Origin: Oleispira sp964022115
GTDB taxonomy: Bacteria > Pseudomonadota > Gammaproteobacteria > Pseudomonadales > Oceanobacteraceae
Direction of reading: 5' to 3'
Length of the DNA stretch: 64,000 nt
Assembly (NCBI GenBank): GCA_964022115.1
Contig: CAXIBC010000003.1
Location: forward strand, 1 to 64,000
The translations under genes and the position numbers were made by a program. The notes under the pieces were generated by a model. The model worked only from the letters and a program-made list of their open reading frames with translations. It made no database searches and had not been told where the DNA came from. Below are positions 17,017-25,704 of the stretch, piece after piece; within the stretch, counting starts at the first letter, position 1, and every line of letters starts with the position of its first letter.

Positions 17017-18014
17017 TGGCCGACATCGCCGGTTTAGCGCTGACTCGCGAGGATAAAGTATTCCTTTTGCAGCCAGAAATCGCGGGTTTAATTTTATTTA
17101 GCCGTAATTATGAAAGTCCACAACAGCTGCAAGACTTGTGTGCGAGTATTAAGTTATTAAGACCCGATTTACTCATCTCGGTTGACCAAGAAGGTGGGCG
17201 AGTACAGCGTTTTCGCCATGGCTTCTTAGCCTTACCCGCGATGGCGAAGTTAGGTGAAAGTTATGCCGTCAATGCAAAGCAGGCACTGCAGCAATCGCAT
17301 TCATTAGGTTGGTTGATGGCTGCCGAGTTAATTCATTACGGCATTGATATCAGTTTCGCCCCTGTACTTGATTTAAATTATGGCCGCTCCAGTGTCATTG
17401 GAGATAGAGCGTTTGCGGATACAGCAACTAGTGTATATCAGCTAGCGGATCAATTTATCCAAGGCATGAACCGTGCTGGTATGAGCGCGACTGCGAAACA
17501 CTTTCCAGGCCATGGTTATGTGGTTGGGGATTCACACCTTGAGTTGCCAACCGACAAGCGCAGCAGAGAGCAGATCTTTAACCAAGATATTGTACCGTTT
17601 AGACAATTAATTGCAGAAGGTAAACTCAGTGCCATTATGCCTGCTCACGTTGTTTATCCCGCCATTGATGCAGACTATACCGCAGGTTTTTCTGCTATTT
17701 GGTTACAAGATGTTTTGCGTCGAGAGTTGGGGTTTAACGGCTTAATATACAGCGATGATTTATCGATGGAAGGTGCGGCCGCATCAGGGCCACCTTCTGT
17801 GCGGGCGCAAAAAGCGAAAGCGGCTGGCTGCAATGTGTTATTAATTTGTAATAATAGAGAAGCCGCGCAAGAGATAGTCGATACTGTGCGCGAGCAGCAG
17901 TGGCGATTAATGACCCTTGATACGATGAAGGCCCAAGCGAATACAGAGAGTGATCTGTATTCTAGTATGGCTTGGCAATCGGCGTTAGCCAATATACAAG
18001 GGTTATTGGACTAA
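17001..18014 (+). CDS. nagZ: Beta-N-acetylglucosaminidase NagZ
   Basis: Cytosolic glycoside hydrolase family 3 enzyme that releases GlcNAc from anhydro-muropeptides in murein recycling. Motifs: VDQEGGRVQRF, AKHFPGHGYVVGDSH (catalytic His in the DSH loop), and the nucleophile Asp in YSDDLSMEGA. The start was set at ATG 17001 (MSICVMADIAG) with GAGGG before it; an in-frame ATG at 16959 would add 14 residues that overlap the L,D-transpeptidase gene. The product has 337 residues (E. coli 341). It overlaps the upstream gene by 16 bases. Confidence 0.95.
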   Translation: MSICVMADIAGLALTREDKVFLLQPEIAGLILFSRNYESPQQLQDLCASIKLLRPDLLISVDQEGGRVQRFRHGFLALPAMAKLGESYAVNAKQALQQSHSLGWLMAAELIHYGIDISFAPVLDLNYGRSSVIGDRAFADTATSVYQLADQFIQGMNRAGMSATAKHFPGHGYVVGDSHLELPTDKRSREQIFNQDIVPFRQLIAEGKLSAIMPAHVVYPAIDADYTAGFSAIWLQDVLRRELGFNGLIYSDDLSMEGAAASGPPSVRAQKAKAAGCNVLLICNNREAAQEIVDTVREQQWRLMTLDTMKAQANTESDLYSSMAWQSALANIQGLLD

Positions 18015-18046
18015 GACGCTCATGACCTTTTGGGGTAAATGAAAAT

Positions 18047-18796
18047 TTGAAAACATTAGCCATTATCGGTGGTACAGGTTTAACCCAGTTTGATGATTTG
18101 GACGTTGTTCAAGTTCATCACCAGTTTGATACCGAGCTCGGCCAACCGAGTGGCGATATTATTGAAGCTCGATTAGGGCAAAGGAGACTCTTGTTTTTAC
18201 CCCGCCATGATCATCCTCATAGATTAGCGCCTCATCTTATTAATTATCGGGCAAATTTATTAGCACTGAATATGTTAGGGGCGGATGAGATTATTGCAGT
18301 GAACGCGGTAGGGGGGATTCATCCTAGTATGCCAGCGGGTCATATATCGATACCACAGCAAATAATTGATTATACTTGGGGGCGCCAGCAGACTTTCTTT
18401 GATGGGCGTTATAAACCACTGAATCATATTGATTTCACCTTTCCTTATGACGAAGCCTTGCGATTAAAGCTGATTAAGTTAGTAGCCAGCTTAAACTTGG
18501 CTAAGGGCTTTAGTGATTTTTCTGTCTATGGAGCAAGCCAAGGCCCAAGGCTTGAGACTTCAGCTGAAATTGATCGTTTAGAGAAAGATGGTTGTGATCT
18601 GGTTGGTATGACGGGCATGCCAGAAGCGGCCTTAGCCCGTGAGCTGGCTATACCTTATGTCAGTCTTTGTTTGGTAGTGAACCCTGCAGCGGGTCGCTCT
18701 GAGGGTTTGATTACCTTAGATGAGATTCAGCGGGTATTGAATAGCGGTATGGTCGAGGTTAAGCGCATCATAACGGCCTTTGCGGCTTTGCCCTAG
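18047..18796 (+). CDS. mtnP: S-methyl-5'-thioinosine phosphorylase (MTAP/PNP family)
   Basis: Phosphorolytic nucleoside cleavage in the salvage of methylthioadenosine, a by-product of polyamine and N-acyl-homoserine lactone synthesis. Motifs are IGGTGL near the start, LPRHDHPHR, INYRANLLAL, and MTGMPEAALARE. In the base-binding loop it reads VVNPAAG, with Asn where adenosine-specific MTAP has Asp; that favours 6-oxopurines, as in the Pseudomonas thioinosine enzyme encoded at the equivalent place after nagZ. It starts with TTG and has 249 residues. It is the last gene of the psrA-ldt-nagZ-mtnP run. Confidence 0.88.
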   Translation: MKTLAIIGGTGLTQFDDLDVVQVHHQFDTELGQPSGDIIEARLGQRRLLFLPRHDHPHRLAPHLINYRANLLALNMLGADEIIAVNAVGGIHPSMPAGHISIPQQIIDYTWGRQQTFFDGRYKPLNHIDFTFPYDEALRLKLIKLVASLNLAKGFSDFSVYGASQGPRLETSAEIDRLEKDGCDLVGMTGMPEAALARELAIPYVSLCLVVNPAAGRSEGLITLDEIQRVLNSGMVEVKRIITAFAALP

Positions 18797-18829
18797 TAAT
18801 GCGCGAGTCATGCGCGAGTGATAGAAAAA

Positions 18830-19330
18830 CTAGTCTTTAAATTGCGCTGCGGTTATAAATTGGTTAAAGGCTTCGCACCAAATAATCACCGAGTTATAGT
18901 CTTCTATATTGATCGATTGCTTGATCGCTAGCACAGAATTAGCAAAACTATTTATCTCGCCGATGGCGACCATTGACGATTTTAGTCGCAGAAATTCATC
19001 TTCTGTGGCAACGAATTGAGGGGATAGGTATAAACGATAAGCAGGGCCTGGAGAAAGCTTACCTTGGAAGACTATGTAATCATCACCGATGGAAAACCGC
19101 CCTTTACCCCAGTGTAACCAGTCTGAGCCTTCGACATCTTCCGCTATAGTGGCTAGGTAACGAGTATTTTTAATGCTCAATGCCAGCGTGCCAGAGCTTG
19201 GATCTGCCGGGGCAATCAGTATGGGCAGGCTATAAAGGCCAAGTAAGAAAGCCAAAGCCGCAACGGCAAGGTGGCTTATTGCAAGTTTGGCAAAAGCGGG
19301 TATCGGGATCATTTTCTCTCCTGAATTCAT
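18830..19330 (-). CDS. DM13-domain exported/membrane-anchored protein
   Basis: Has one N-terminal transmembrane segment (about residues 15-37) and a DM13 domain from about residue 60 to the end: EGSDWLHWGKGRFSI, RLYLSP, and the signature YNSVIIWCEAF with its single conserved cysteine. DM13 domains are thought to be cytochrome-like redox modules; the function here is unknown. The domain would lie in the periplasm. It diverges from the alpha/beta-hydrolase lipoprotein gene. Confidence 0.8.
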   Translation of the reverse strand: MNSGEKMIPIPAFAKLAISHLAVAALAFLLGLYSLPILIAPADPSSGTLALSIKNTRYLATIAEDVEGSDWLHWGKGRFSIGDDYIVFQGKLSPGPAYRLYLSPQFVATEDEFLRLKSSMVAIGEINSFANSVLAIKQSINIEDYNSVIIWCEAFNQFITAAQFKD

Positions 19331-19434
19331 AATAAAGATTAATAAATTACATACTTAAATAAAGGGTAAATTCCATTGTAAGTTAATGTTAATCTGGCAC
19401 TTTGTCGATGTCTGAATTTTATTAATAAAGTGTA

Positions 19435-21177
19435 ATGAATAAATCACCTATATTTATAGCCGCCTTATGCTTGCTCTTGTCAGCCTGCCAAGGCGATAGC
19501 GCTCAACAAAGTTCTGAAGATGCTTCGACCAATAATCGCATCGCAGAAAGCCCCAGTGAATCGGCAAATGAGGAATCAAGTGCCGAACAACCGGTTGGGG
19601 CTCAACCCAGCAAAGCTAATATAGACCGTCATTGCGACGAAGCGGTTTTCCCCTCTGCGGAATGGACTCAATGCGAAGCAGATAACTTTGCTAAGGTGAC
19701 TGTAGGGCCTGCTGAAGGCTTGCATCCAGCATTCCAGGCGGCAGTAATGGCGCAAAGTGCAGTAGCGGCGCAATCTTATACCCAGCGTCTAGTGGATGAC
19801 CCAAGTTATTTACCGCTCGCTTCGCCTTTGCTCGATATTATATTGCAGGGATTAAATGAGCCTAGTGCACTGGCTGATACCTTATTGACGGTCGTTGATA
19901 AGACCGTCTCTAATCCCCTTAGCGCTGTGCAATTGCCTTTAAATTCTCCGCTGCTTACTGAGTGTGCGATGCATGCTGGCCCTTGTGTTGGCGATCCGTT
20001 TCGTTATCCGCATGTCGATGGACCAGACGGTCGCAACTTTTATGAAAAAGAAGCTCAGGTCGATCACATTACCTTTTATGATCGTCAATGCGCGCGTTTA
20101 TCTGGCCATCTATGGCGCCCACGTGATGCTCAAGGTGAACTACCTACTGTGGTCTTTGAAGTCGGCTCTGTCGGTGCGGTGGAAACCTTATATTGGTGGT
20201 TACCTCAGTTATTGGTAAGAAATGGCTACGCTGTGATGACCTTCGATGTTCGAGGCCAAGGCCGGTCTGATTTTGCAACGCCGACTGGGGGCCAAGGTAG
20301 CAATGTTAACCCTAAGGTTTTCTGGGAGAACTTCGTTGATGCCATTGATTTTGTTCGCTCTTCACCCAATACACCTTATCCTAATGAAGTCAGCTGTGCA
20401 GGTACCTACCCGACCATAACGCAGGCTTTTAACCCCCATCATGAAAGTGTTGATCTTGAACGCTTGGGTATTGTCGGCCATTCGCTAAGTGGTATTGGGG
20501 TGACGGCCGTGCAGGGTTATGGTGGTATGGGGTCTGATCCGTGGCCGGGACAAATTGACAGCACTAACCCTGTGGATGTTGCTATCGCATTTGACGGTCT
20601 AGTCGATCCAAATGGTACACGACCCGGGGGGGCGATTGGTCCAATTGAAGCTCTCTTGCCAGAACTGGCCGGTGAGCTGGCCAGCTTGATATTGCTGCGA
20701 GAGTTTCCCAATGTTGCCCCAAGAGTACCTATGATGGGGCAGAGCTCGGACTATGGATTGTTTACAACCCCCTACTTGATACCCCCCGACCCAGAATTTC
20801 ACAAGGGGGCTTATGAAGCATGGAGAGCAGCGCAAGTGCCGGTTTATGAATTTACCATTCAAGGGTCATCACATACGGATTGGGGGCAGGCTTCACCCTT
20901 GCCAGGTAGTTCATTCTGTCCCGACCCTGAAGCCAACGAGTGCGAGCACGGCCATGGCTTACCAATGGCAGAGCATTATACCTTGGCCTGGCTTGATCGT
21001 TGGATGAAAAAGCCTAACGAGCAAGGTTATGCTTCCGCCGATGCGAGATTGTTGGACGATGCGGGCCCTCATGGCGCAGCAAAAATGAGCTTTCGATTCA
21101 ATTCAGCCCGTGACTTTTCGGATCGTTCTGGTGCTCGTCATCAGTGCCAAGACATTCGGGCAGGCTGTACTCAGTAG
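19435..21177 (+). CDS. Secreted alpha/beta-hydrolase lipoprotein
   Basis: A 580-residue predicted outer-membrane lipoprotein: a signal peptide ends in the lipobox LLSAC (Cys18, next residue Gln), followed by a Ser/Glu-rich linker to about residue 60. The catalytic part is an alpha/beta-hydrolase: FDVRGQGRSDF, nucleophile elbow GHSLSG near residue 349, and a likely catalytic His in SSHTDWG near the C-terminus. Four or more cysteines suggest disulfides. The reaction is probably ester hydrolysis, substrate unknown. The ribosome-binding site is weak, and it starts a block of exported-protein genes. Confidence 0.8.
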   Translation: MNKSPIFIAALCLLLSACQGDSAQQSSEDASTNNRIAESPSESANEESSAEQPVGAQPSKANIDRHCDEAVFPSAEWTQCEADNFAKVTVGPAEGLHPAFQAAVMAQSAVAAQSYTQRLVDDPSYLPLASPLLDIILQGLNEPSALADTLLTVVDKTVSNPLSAVQLPLNSPLLTECAMHAGPCVGDPFRYPHVDGPDGRNFYEKEAQVDHITFYDRQCARLSGHLWRPRDAQGELPTVVFEVGSVGAVETLYWWLPQLLVRNGYAVMTFDVRGQGRSDFATPTGGQGSNVNPKVFWENFVDAIDFVRSSPNTPYPNEVSCAGTYPTITQAFNPHHESVDLERLGIVGHSLSGIGVTAVQGYGGMGSDPWPGQIDSTNPVDVAIAFDGLVDPNGTRPGGAIGPIEALLPELAGELASLILLREFPNVAPRVPMMGQSSDYGLFTTPYLIPPDPEFHKGAYEAWRAAQVPVYEFTIQGSSHTDWGQASPLPGSSFCPDPEANECEHGHGLPMAEHYTLAWLDRWMKKPNEQGYASADARLLDDAGPHGAAKMSFRFNSARDFSDRSGARHQCQDIRAGCTQ

Positions 21178-21273
21178 ATAATAGAGGGCCTATTAACTAT
21201 TGCTCTATTTCATGTCGTTGCCGAGATGGGATTTCTCTCTATACTCAAGTTAGAGTATTGAGTCGGTGCGATA

Positions 21274-22647
21274 ATGAAAAGATGGTTTATTTTATTCGTT
21301 TCAGTCCTATTACTAGCGAGCTGTAATTCCGCTGATCAGGAACATCTGCATCAGCGTGCCCCAGCGGCTTGCTTATCCTATAAAGTGAATGTTAGCGATC
21401 GCAGTGATTACGTGCTCGCAAAAAACTCGACAGCCACCTCCAATATACAAGTTTTCACCAGCAGATATGAAAATAACCTGTTAAAGATCATCAGTTGGCT
21501 ACCCGAACGGTGGGACTTGGTCGCTGTGGTTAAGTGGTCTGCTTATGGTAATGACATTAATATACTCGGCCCAATCGCGGCTAAAGTGGCCCCTGCCTTG
21601 GGGGTGATCAGTAATGAAGATGCGGCGGTGCTAGCCCAGCATAACCCTGGCACTATTCTCCGTATCGGGCCAACGAATTACCCCTTGGTAAAAGATGCCG
21701 TAGCTAAGGGACTGAACATACAAGAGTTCATAGGAACCGAGGCAGAATTGGCCGCGATTACTCGTGTTGCGCAAGAAAGTGGGGCCGTTATTGACGCTTC
21801 CATCTACCTTTTTGATCACTATGGTGATCCTTGGGGATTTGAGTTTGATTCGCCTAAACAGCTGCAACAACTGGTTGATGCTATCGATTCTAGTTTAGTC
21901 AAAGTACAGGGGATTTTTTCTCACTTGGTCGTTAATTCACAAGATACCGTAGATTCTGTCAATGAGCGAGTTGGCAAGTTTTTGCGAGTCGCTTGCCCTG
22001 TTGCGGTTAACCTTGCCACGGCACTGGCTGCTGAAGATCCACCTATCATGGTCCATTGGGGGGCCAGTAGTGAATTGAGCCGTCTTAGAAATCCGCAAAC
22101 TGGAAAGCTTGAACTGCCCGCTAAGTTACGCGCTGCGGCCGACGTTTGTCTATCACATCCAAGAATTAATTTTGGCATTAGGGTAGGTTCGTTAACTTAT
22201 GGTTCTGGTGATGAAGGCTTAGGGTTGCAGCCTATTTTAGAGTGGACGTCAAAGGTCACGGCATTGCGCCAAACACCCACCACGACCATCGCTGAGGTGA
22301 GTATTGGTACAGAAGATGGTTTTCCTCGATTTTATCAAGCTCAAGGGGATTGGGGAAAGGTCATTATTGGGGGAGAATCGTATGCTTTGGCTGCTCCCCC
22401 GGGTAAAAACAAGATTGAGATAGATGTTGGGCAGGCGCCTAGTCGTGATGTTTATATGGGTGCCAAGGTCTGTCTTATATGTGACAAGCTAAGGCTCGAC
22501 GATTTATATGAATCGGTAGCCGTTGATAGCTACAATATTGCCATGTGCGCCACGGGAGCATGCTCTCAATTTGCTGAAGCAACCTCGTTCTCGTATGACC
22601 AATATGCGCCGTACTGCAAAGGCCCTGTCACTGTGATCGATAATTAA
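21274..22647 (+). CDS. Alanine-racemase-fold lipoprotein with altered active site
   Basis: A 457-residue lipoprotein (lipobox LLASC, Cys17) whose body resembles PLP-dependent alanine and broad-specificity racemases. The PLP-lysine segment is kept (Lys87 in VAVVKWSAYG), as are the barrel strand IFSHLVVNSQD and the phosphate-side Arg in GIRVGSLTYG. In the C-terminal domain the signature GYADG reads GTEDG, so the second catalytic residue, tyrosine, is Thr346. The usual Met-Asp strand is also not recognisable. Periplasmic broad-specificity racemases exist in Vibrio; this one may have another activity or only bind. The N-terminus and tail contain several cysteines. Confidence 0.75.
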   Translation: MKRWFILFVSVLLLASCNSADQEHLHQRAPAACLSYKVNVSDRSDYVLAKNSTATSNIQVFTSRYENNLLKIISWLPERWDLVAVVKWSAYGNDINILGPIAAKVAPALGVISNEDAAVLAQHNPGTILRIGPTNYPLVKDAVAKGLNIQEFIGTEAELAAITRVAQESGAVIDASIYLFDHYGDPWGFEFDSPKQLQQLVDAIDSSLVKVQGIFSHLVVNSQDTVDSVNERVGKFLRVACPVAVNLATALAAEDPPIMVHWGASSELSRLRNPQTGKLELPAKLRAAADVCLSHPRINFGIRVGSLTYGSGDEGLGLQPILEWTSKVTALRQTPTTTIAEVSIGTEDGFPRFYQAQGDWGKVIIGGESYALAAPPGKNKIEIDVGQAPSRDVYMGAKVCLICDKLRLDDLYESVAVDSYNIAMCATGACSQFAEATSFSYDQYAPYCKGPVTVIDN

Positions 22648-22684
22648 GGGGATGGCTAATCTATTGCAACTATCTGTGTGGATA

Positions 22685-23416
22685 CTAGCAGCCGCTAATA
22701 AATTCATTTGAGTTGCCTTGAATGGCTTTAACTCGTTGGTTTTTTTCACACTCCCAGCGGCTCACTGGGTATTGATTATGCCAGGCTTGATATAAGCGTT
22801 TATCGTGTTTTGATAAGGTAAACGAATAGGATTGTTCCATGTATAAATAAGCACGGGCAATCTGGCCTCTCGTAGCCTCAGGTGGCTGGACTTTACGGCC
22901 TTTGAAGTCGACCAGTACTTGGCATTGTCCATATTGATCAGGTATTCCATTCCATTCGCTGAAGCGATAGTTAGAGCGGTCGCCGTTAACTTCACCTATG
23001 GCCGGTACAAGGTTGTGCATATCACCTTCCATTTTGGCAAAGTGTTTATCCTTGCGACAGGCTTTACGCCCCCCAGTTTGCCAGCACTGCAGTTGGTGTC
23101 CAAAGTGCCAAGCGGGCACTATATGCTCCCACTCAATACGTTGTGCTCGTCGCTCTTGCTTACGTACCTGATAGCCGCAGCTGGATAATGTGGGAATCAG
23201 CTTTTTGCCTTGGTATTGAAAGTCACAGCCACAATAAAAACTTGTTTGATGCTGGTCTTGGTAAATATTGGCTAATAGTCTTTTCGCTTTAGAGAAACTG
23301 ATCAGTTCGCTTGCTTGGCTCTCCAGGCTAACGATTATAGGGAGTATAAGCAGTGCAAAGCGTATGAAGAGGGACGATAAAAATTGGGTTGCAGAAGAAA
23401 AAGCGTTAGTCATCAA
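22685..23416 (-). CDS. endA: Endonuclease I (periplasmic/extracellular DNase)
   Basis: Non-specific DNase of the His-Me (beta-beta-alpha metal) family. Signal peptide about 1-36 (ending SQASE). Catalytic segment RIEWEHIVPAWHFG supplies the general-base His, and GDMHNLVPAIGEVNGDRSNYRF supplies the metal-binding residues. Cysteines CGCDF, SSCGY, LQCW and KACRK suggest disulfides, as in Vibrio Dns. At 243 residues it has family length. It may serve nutrient DNA uptake or biofilm DNA turnover. Confidence 0.93.
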   Translation of the reverse strand: MMTNAFSSATQFLSSLFIRFALLILPIIVSLESQASELISFSKAKRLLANIYQDQHQTSFYCGCDFQYQGKKLIPTLSSCGYQVRKQERRAQRIEWEHIVPAWHFGHQLQCWQTGGRKACRKDKHFAKMEGDMHNLVPAIGEVNGDRSNYRFSEWNGIPDQYGQCQVLVDFKGRKVQPPEATRGQIARAYLYMEQSYSFTLSKHDKRLYQAWHNQYPVSRWECEKNQRVKAIQGNSNEFISGC

Positions 23417-23538
23417 TAAGTTACAGGTTCTAGTGAGAGGGTATGGGAAATTCGGCGTAATAGTAACATCTAACTAGTGATTTGGTACTGCATATTGCGC
23501 CTGTGCTAAGCTTAATTTATCAGTTGAGTGGTGGTGTC

Positions 23539-24699
23539 ATGATAAAATCTGGCTGTACACGGCGTAAGGTATTGCAACTGGCAATGGGTCTCGGTTTAAA
23601 AGGCTCGTTGGGGGTTGTAGGCTCTGCGGCTAGTGTCGCCTCGACGTATGCCGACTTGATTCAGAGTGACTCTGCCTTGAGTCTGGCCATGGAAAAAGAG
23701 AAAGAAGCGTACGCGCGAGCAAAATATGAGTTTCGCTTTGCTTCTCCGTATTATTCCTCAGACTGGCACACAAACCCTCACATGCATCAGCAGATAAAGC
23801 AGCAAATAGAGGCGTTTTCCAACGGTGAAATAGTGGTGACTATTGTGGAGGCCGGGGTTGCGGGAATCGGACCAAGCCTGATGAAGAGAGTCAGTCATGG
23901 TTATATTTCTGGCGCGTTAATCTCAGCTTCTAATTTAAGTCCTGTCGCTCCCGTATTAGACGTATTAAATATTCCATTTTGGTCGGCGGATAATCAATCC
24001 TATCTAAATTTAATCACTTCTCGCATCTGGCAGGTTGAAGTAGAAAGCAGAATTAAACAGAGAGGGTTATTAGAGGTCATGTTTCCTTATGTTGTAGGGC
24101 CTCGCACCCTGACATCGACTCGTTTATATAATAACACCATTGCCAAACCTGCAGACCTAAGTGGGGTCGTCATACGAATTCCTACCAGTAAAGTATTAAG
24201 TAATTTTTATCGGATAGTACAAGCGAAAACCCTAGAAATACCTTGGGGGGAGGCAAGCGCTGCGGCGAGTAAAGGCCTGTTTCAGGTACTTGATCCATCT
24301 ATTGTGGGTTTATATAACGGGCCTGGTTCATTGCGCCGTTACTTGGGTACTGTTTGTCAAATAAATTCGGTACAAGATAGCTGGCTCGCGGTTATTAATC
24401 AGCAATGGTTAGCTAGGTTACCCAAATATCTGCAGCACGCTATGCGAGATGCTTGTCAGCAGGTTTTCCAGCAACAAGTTTCAAGTATTACGACAATTAC
24501 AAACAATTGTTTATTAGGCCTAAAAGAGGCTGGGGTTACCTTGTACTCACCGAGTAGCGAAGAAAAAGCCTTATGGCAATCATGCTGTGGTCATCAACAT
24601 GACTCTTGGCAAGCCATTAAATCCTCGATTTTAGAAGACGATCATCTCTTCGCTAAGCTTTTAGAGGCGACCCAGGTAAATAACGGTTATACCTTGTAA
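23539..24699 (+). CDS. TRAP-type solute-binding protein (DctP family), orphan
   Basis: Periplasmic binding protein of the DctP/TRAP family: the fold begins at FRFASPYYSSDWHTN and includes EIVVTIVEAGV, a substrate-carboxylate Arg region around VVIRIPTSKV, and IPWGEASAAASKGLFQ. The signal has a twin-arginine pattern (CTRRKVLQLA), so Tat export of the folded protein is likely. ATG 23539 was chosen; an in-frame TTG at 23482 would push the RR motif 19 residues further in. No DctQ or DctM membrane gene is nearby, so it either uses a remote TRAP permease or has a sensory role. 386 residues. Confidence 0.85.
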   Translation: MIKSGCTRRKVLQLAMGLGLKGSLGVVGSAASVASTYADLIQSDSALSLAMEKEKEAYARAKYEFRFASPYYSSDWHTNPHMHQQIKQQIEAFSNGEIVVTIVEAGVAGIGPSLMKRVSHGYISGALISASNLSPVAPVLDVLNIPFWSADNQSYLNLITSRIWQVEVESRIKQRGLLEVMFPYVVGPRTLTSTRLYNNTIAKPADLSGVVIRIPTSKVLSNFYRIVQAKTLEIPWGEASAAASKGLFQVLDPSIVGLYNGPGSLRRYLGTVCQINSVQDSWLAVINQQWLARLPKYLQHAMRDACQQVFQQQVSSITTITNNCLLGLKEAGVTLYSPSSEEKALWQSCCGHQHDSWQAIKSSILEDDHLFAKLLEATQVNNGYTL

Positions 24700-24824
24700 A
24701 TATGACATCTTTAGAAACTTCAGAGACTTGAGTATAGGTTACGTCAAATAAGGGTAATGCTAAGGGGGTGGCTATTTGCATAGAGCGTAAGGTCTTGTAT
24801 CCTACGCTTTTTTGAGAGTTGCTT

Positions 24825-25685
24825 ATGACTAGATTATTTTTTGTTATTTTAATATTGATCTGTCGGCCAGTATGGGCTGATGTGGATTTTACCGAGATTA
24901 AAAAATCGGCGTTATTATCCGCGGCCTCCTATGCGAGTGCTGAGGTTATAGAAAAGCGCTTAGTCGCGGGTGGTTATGATTTACGTCAGCAGCAGACCTT
25001 AGCCGATTCTGGCTTAAGTTATTTTCTCGCGAGCTCAAGTACGGGTCATCAATACCTATCGTTTCGTGGCACTTCAAACTTAGAAAATGCATTAGTCGAT
25101 TTGGATTTAGCGCTGCAACTGGATGCGGATCTTAATATTCAATTGCATCAAGGGTTTGCTGGTGCTGCAAAAATGGCTTATCAAAATGTGAAGGCCAAGT
25201 TAGATAAGAATAAGCCCATCAGTACGACAGGTCATAGCTTAGGGGGAGCGATTGCGGTTATTGTGGCCATGCACTTGCAGCGAGATGGTTATCAATTAGA
25301 GGGCGTGATTACCTTTGGACAGCCTAAAGTAACGAATGTCGCTGGCGCCGAAGTATTTTCAGCGCTGCCGCTGATGCGCATAGTGACCCCTAAAGATATT
25401 GTGCCTTTGGTGCCGCCATTAAGCCCATTGCAGCTAAAAAATCTAGATATCTATTGGCACATGGGTAGTGAAATTATTTTATTAGAGAATAAGGAATATG
25501 CTCAGATAAAGGGTATCAAAAGCATGATGCGAGCGACTAAGTTTGTCTCGAGTGTGCCAGATAAAACCAATCTTGATGCCCATCAGATAGCGACTTACTT
25601 GGCCTTGATTGAGCAAAAACTGGTAGCGGCGCAACCGGTTCCGTATACCATGGAAATCAATGTATTTGGCTTTACCCTTGATTAG
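24825..25685 (+). CDS. Secreted class-3 (Rhizopus-type) lipase
   Basis: Exported alpha/beta-hydrolase of 286 residues. ATG 24825 gives a compact signal peptide ending PVWA before DVDFTE; a TTG two codons upstream is possible. Lipase class 3 motifs: YLSFRGTSNLEN (oxyanion region), nucleophile elbow GHSLGGAIAV, FGQPKVTN, and the Asp in RIVTPKDIVPLVPP. The catalytic His is probably in DAHQIATYL. It overlaps the end of the convergent small gene by four bases, and the shared ends carry a 12-bp duplication. Confidence 0.88.
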   Translation: MTRLFFVILILICRPVWADVDFTEIKKSALLSAASYASAEVIEKRLVAGGYDLRQQQTLADSGLSYFLASSSTGHQYLSFRGTSNLENALVDLDLALQLDADLNIQLHQGFAGAAKMAYQNVKAKLDKNKPISTTGHSLGGAIAVIVAMHLQRDGYQLEGVITFGQPKVTNVAGAEVFSALPLMRIVTPKDIVPLVPPLSPLQLKNLDIYWHMGSEIILLENKEYAQIKGIKSMMRATKFVSSVPDKTNLDAHQIATYLALIEQKLVAAQPVPYTMEINVFGFTLD

Positions 25686-25704
25686 ACTGAGGGATTAGAC
25701 TGAG
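25680..25704. repeat. 12-bp direct duplication across convergent stop codons
   Basis: GATTAGACTGAG occurs at 25680-25691 and again at 25693-25704 with one base between. The first copy contains the stop codons of both the lipase gene and the convergent 113-residue gene. Confidence 0.9.

Noticed and set aside
21180..21209. AATAGAG/CTCTATT hairpin after the hydrolase lipoprotein gene as a terminator
   Set aside because: Only seven base pairs, 16-base loop and a weak T-run; too little support.
23018..23200. Plus-strand frame inside endA
   Set aside because: Antisense to the endonuclease catalytic core, which has clear family motifs.
18830..25685. Genomic island or prophage
   Set aside because: No integrase, transposase, tRNA, att-like direct repeat or phage gene; only the exported nature of the products sets the block apart.
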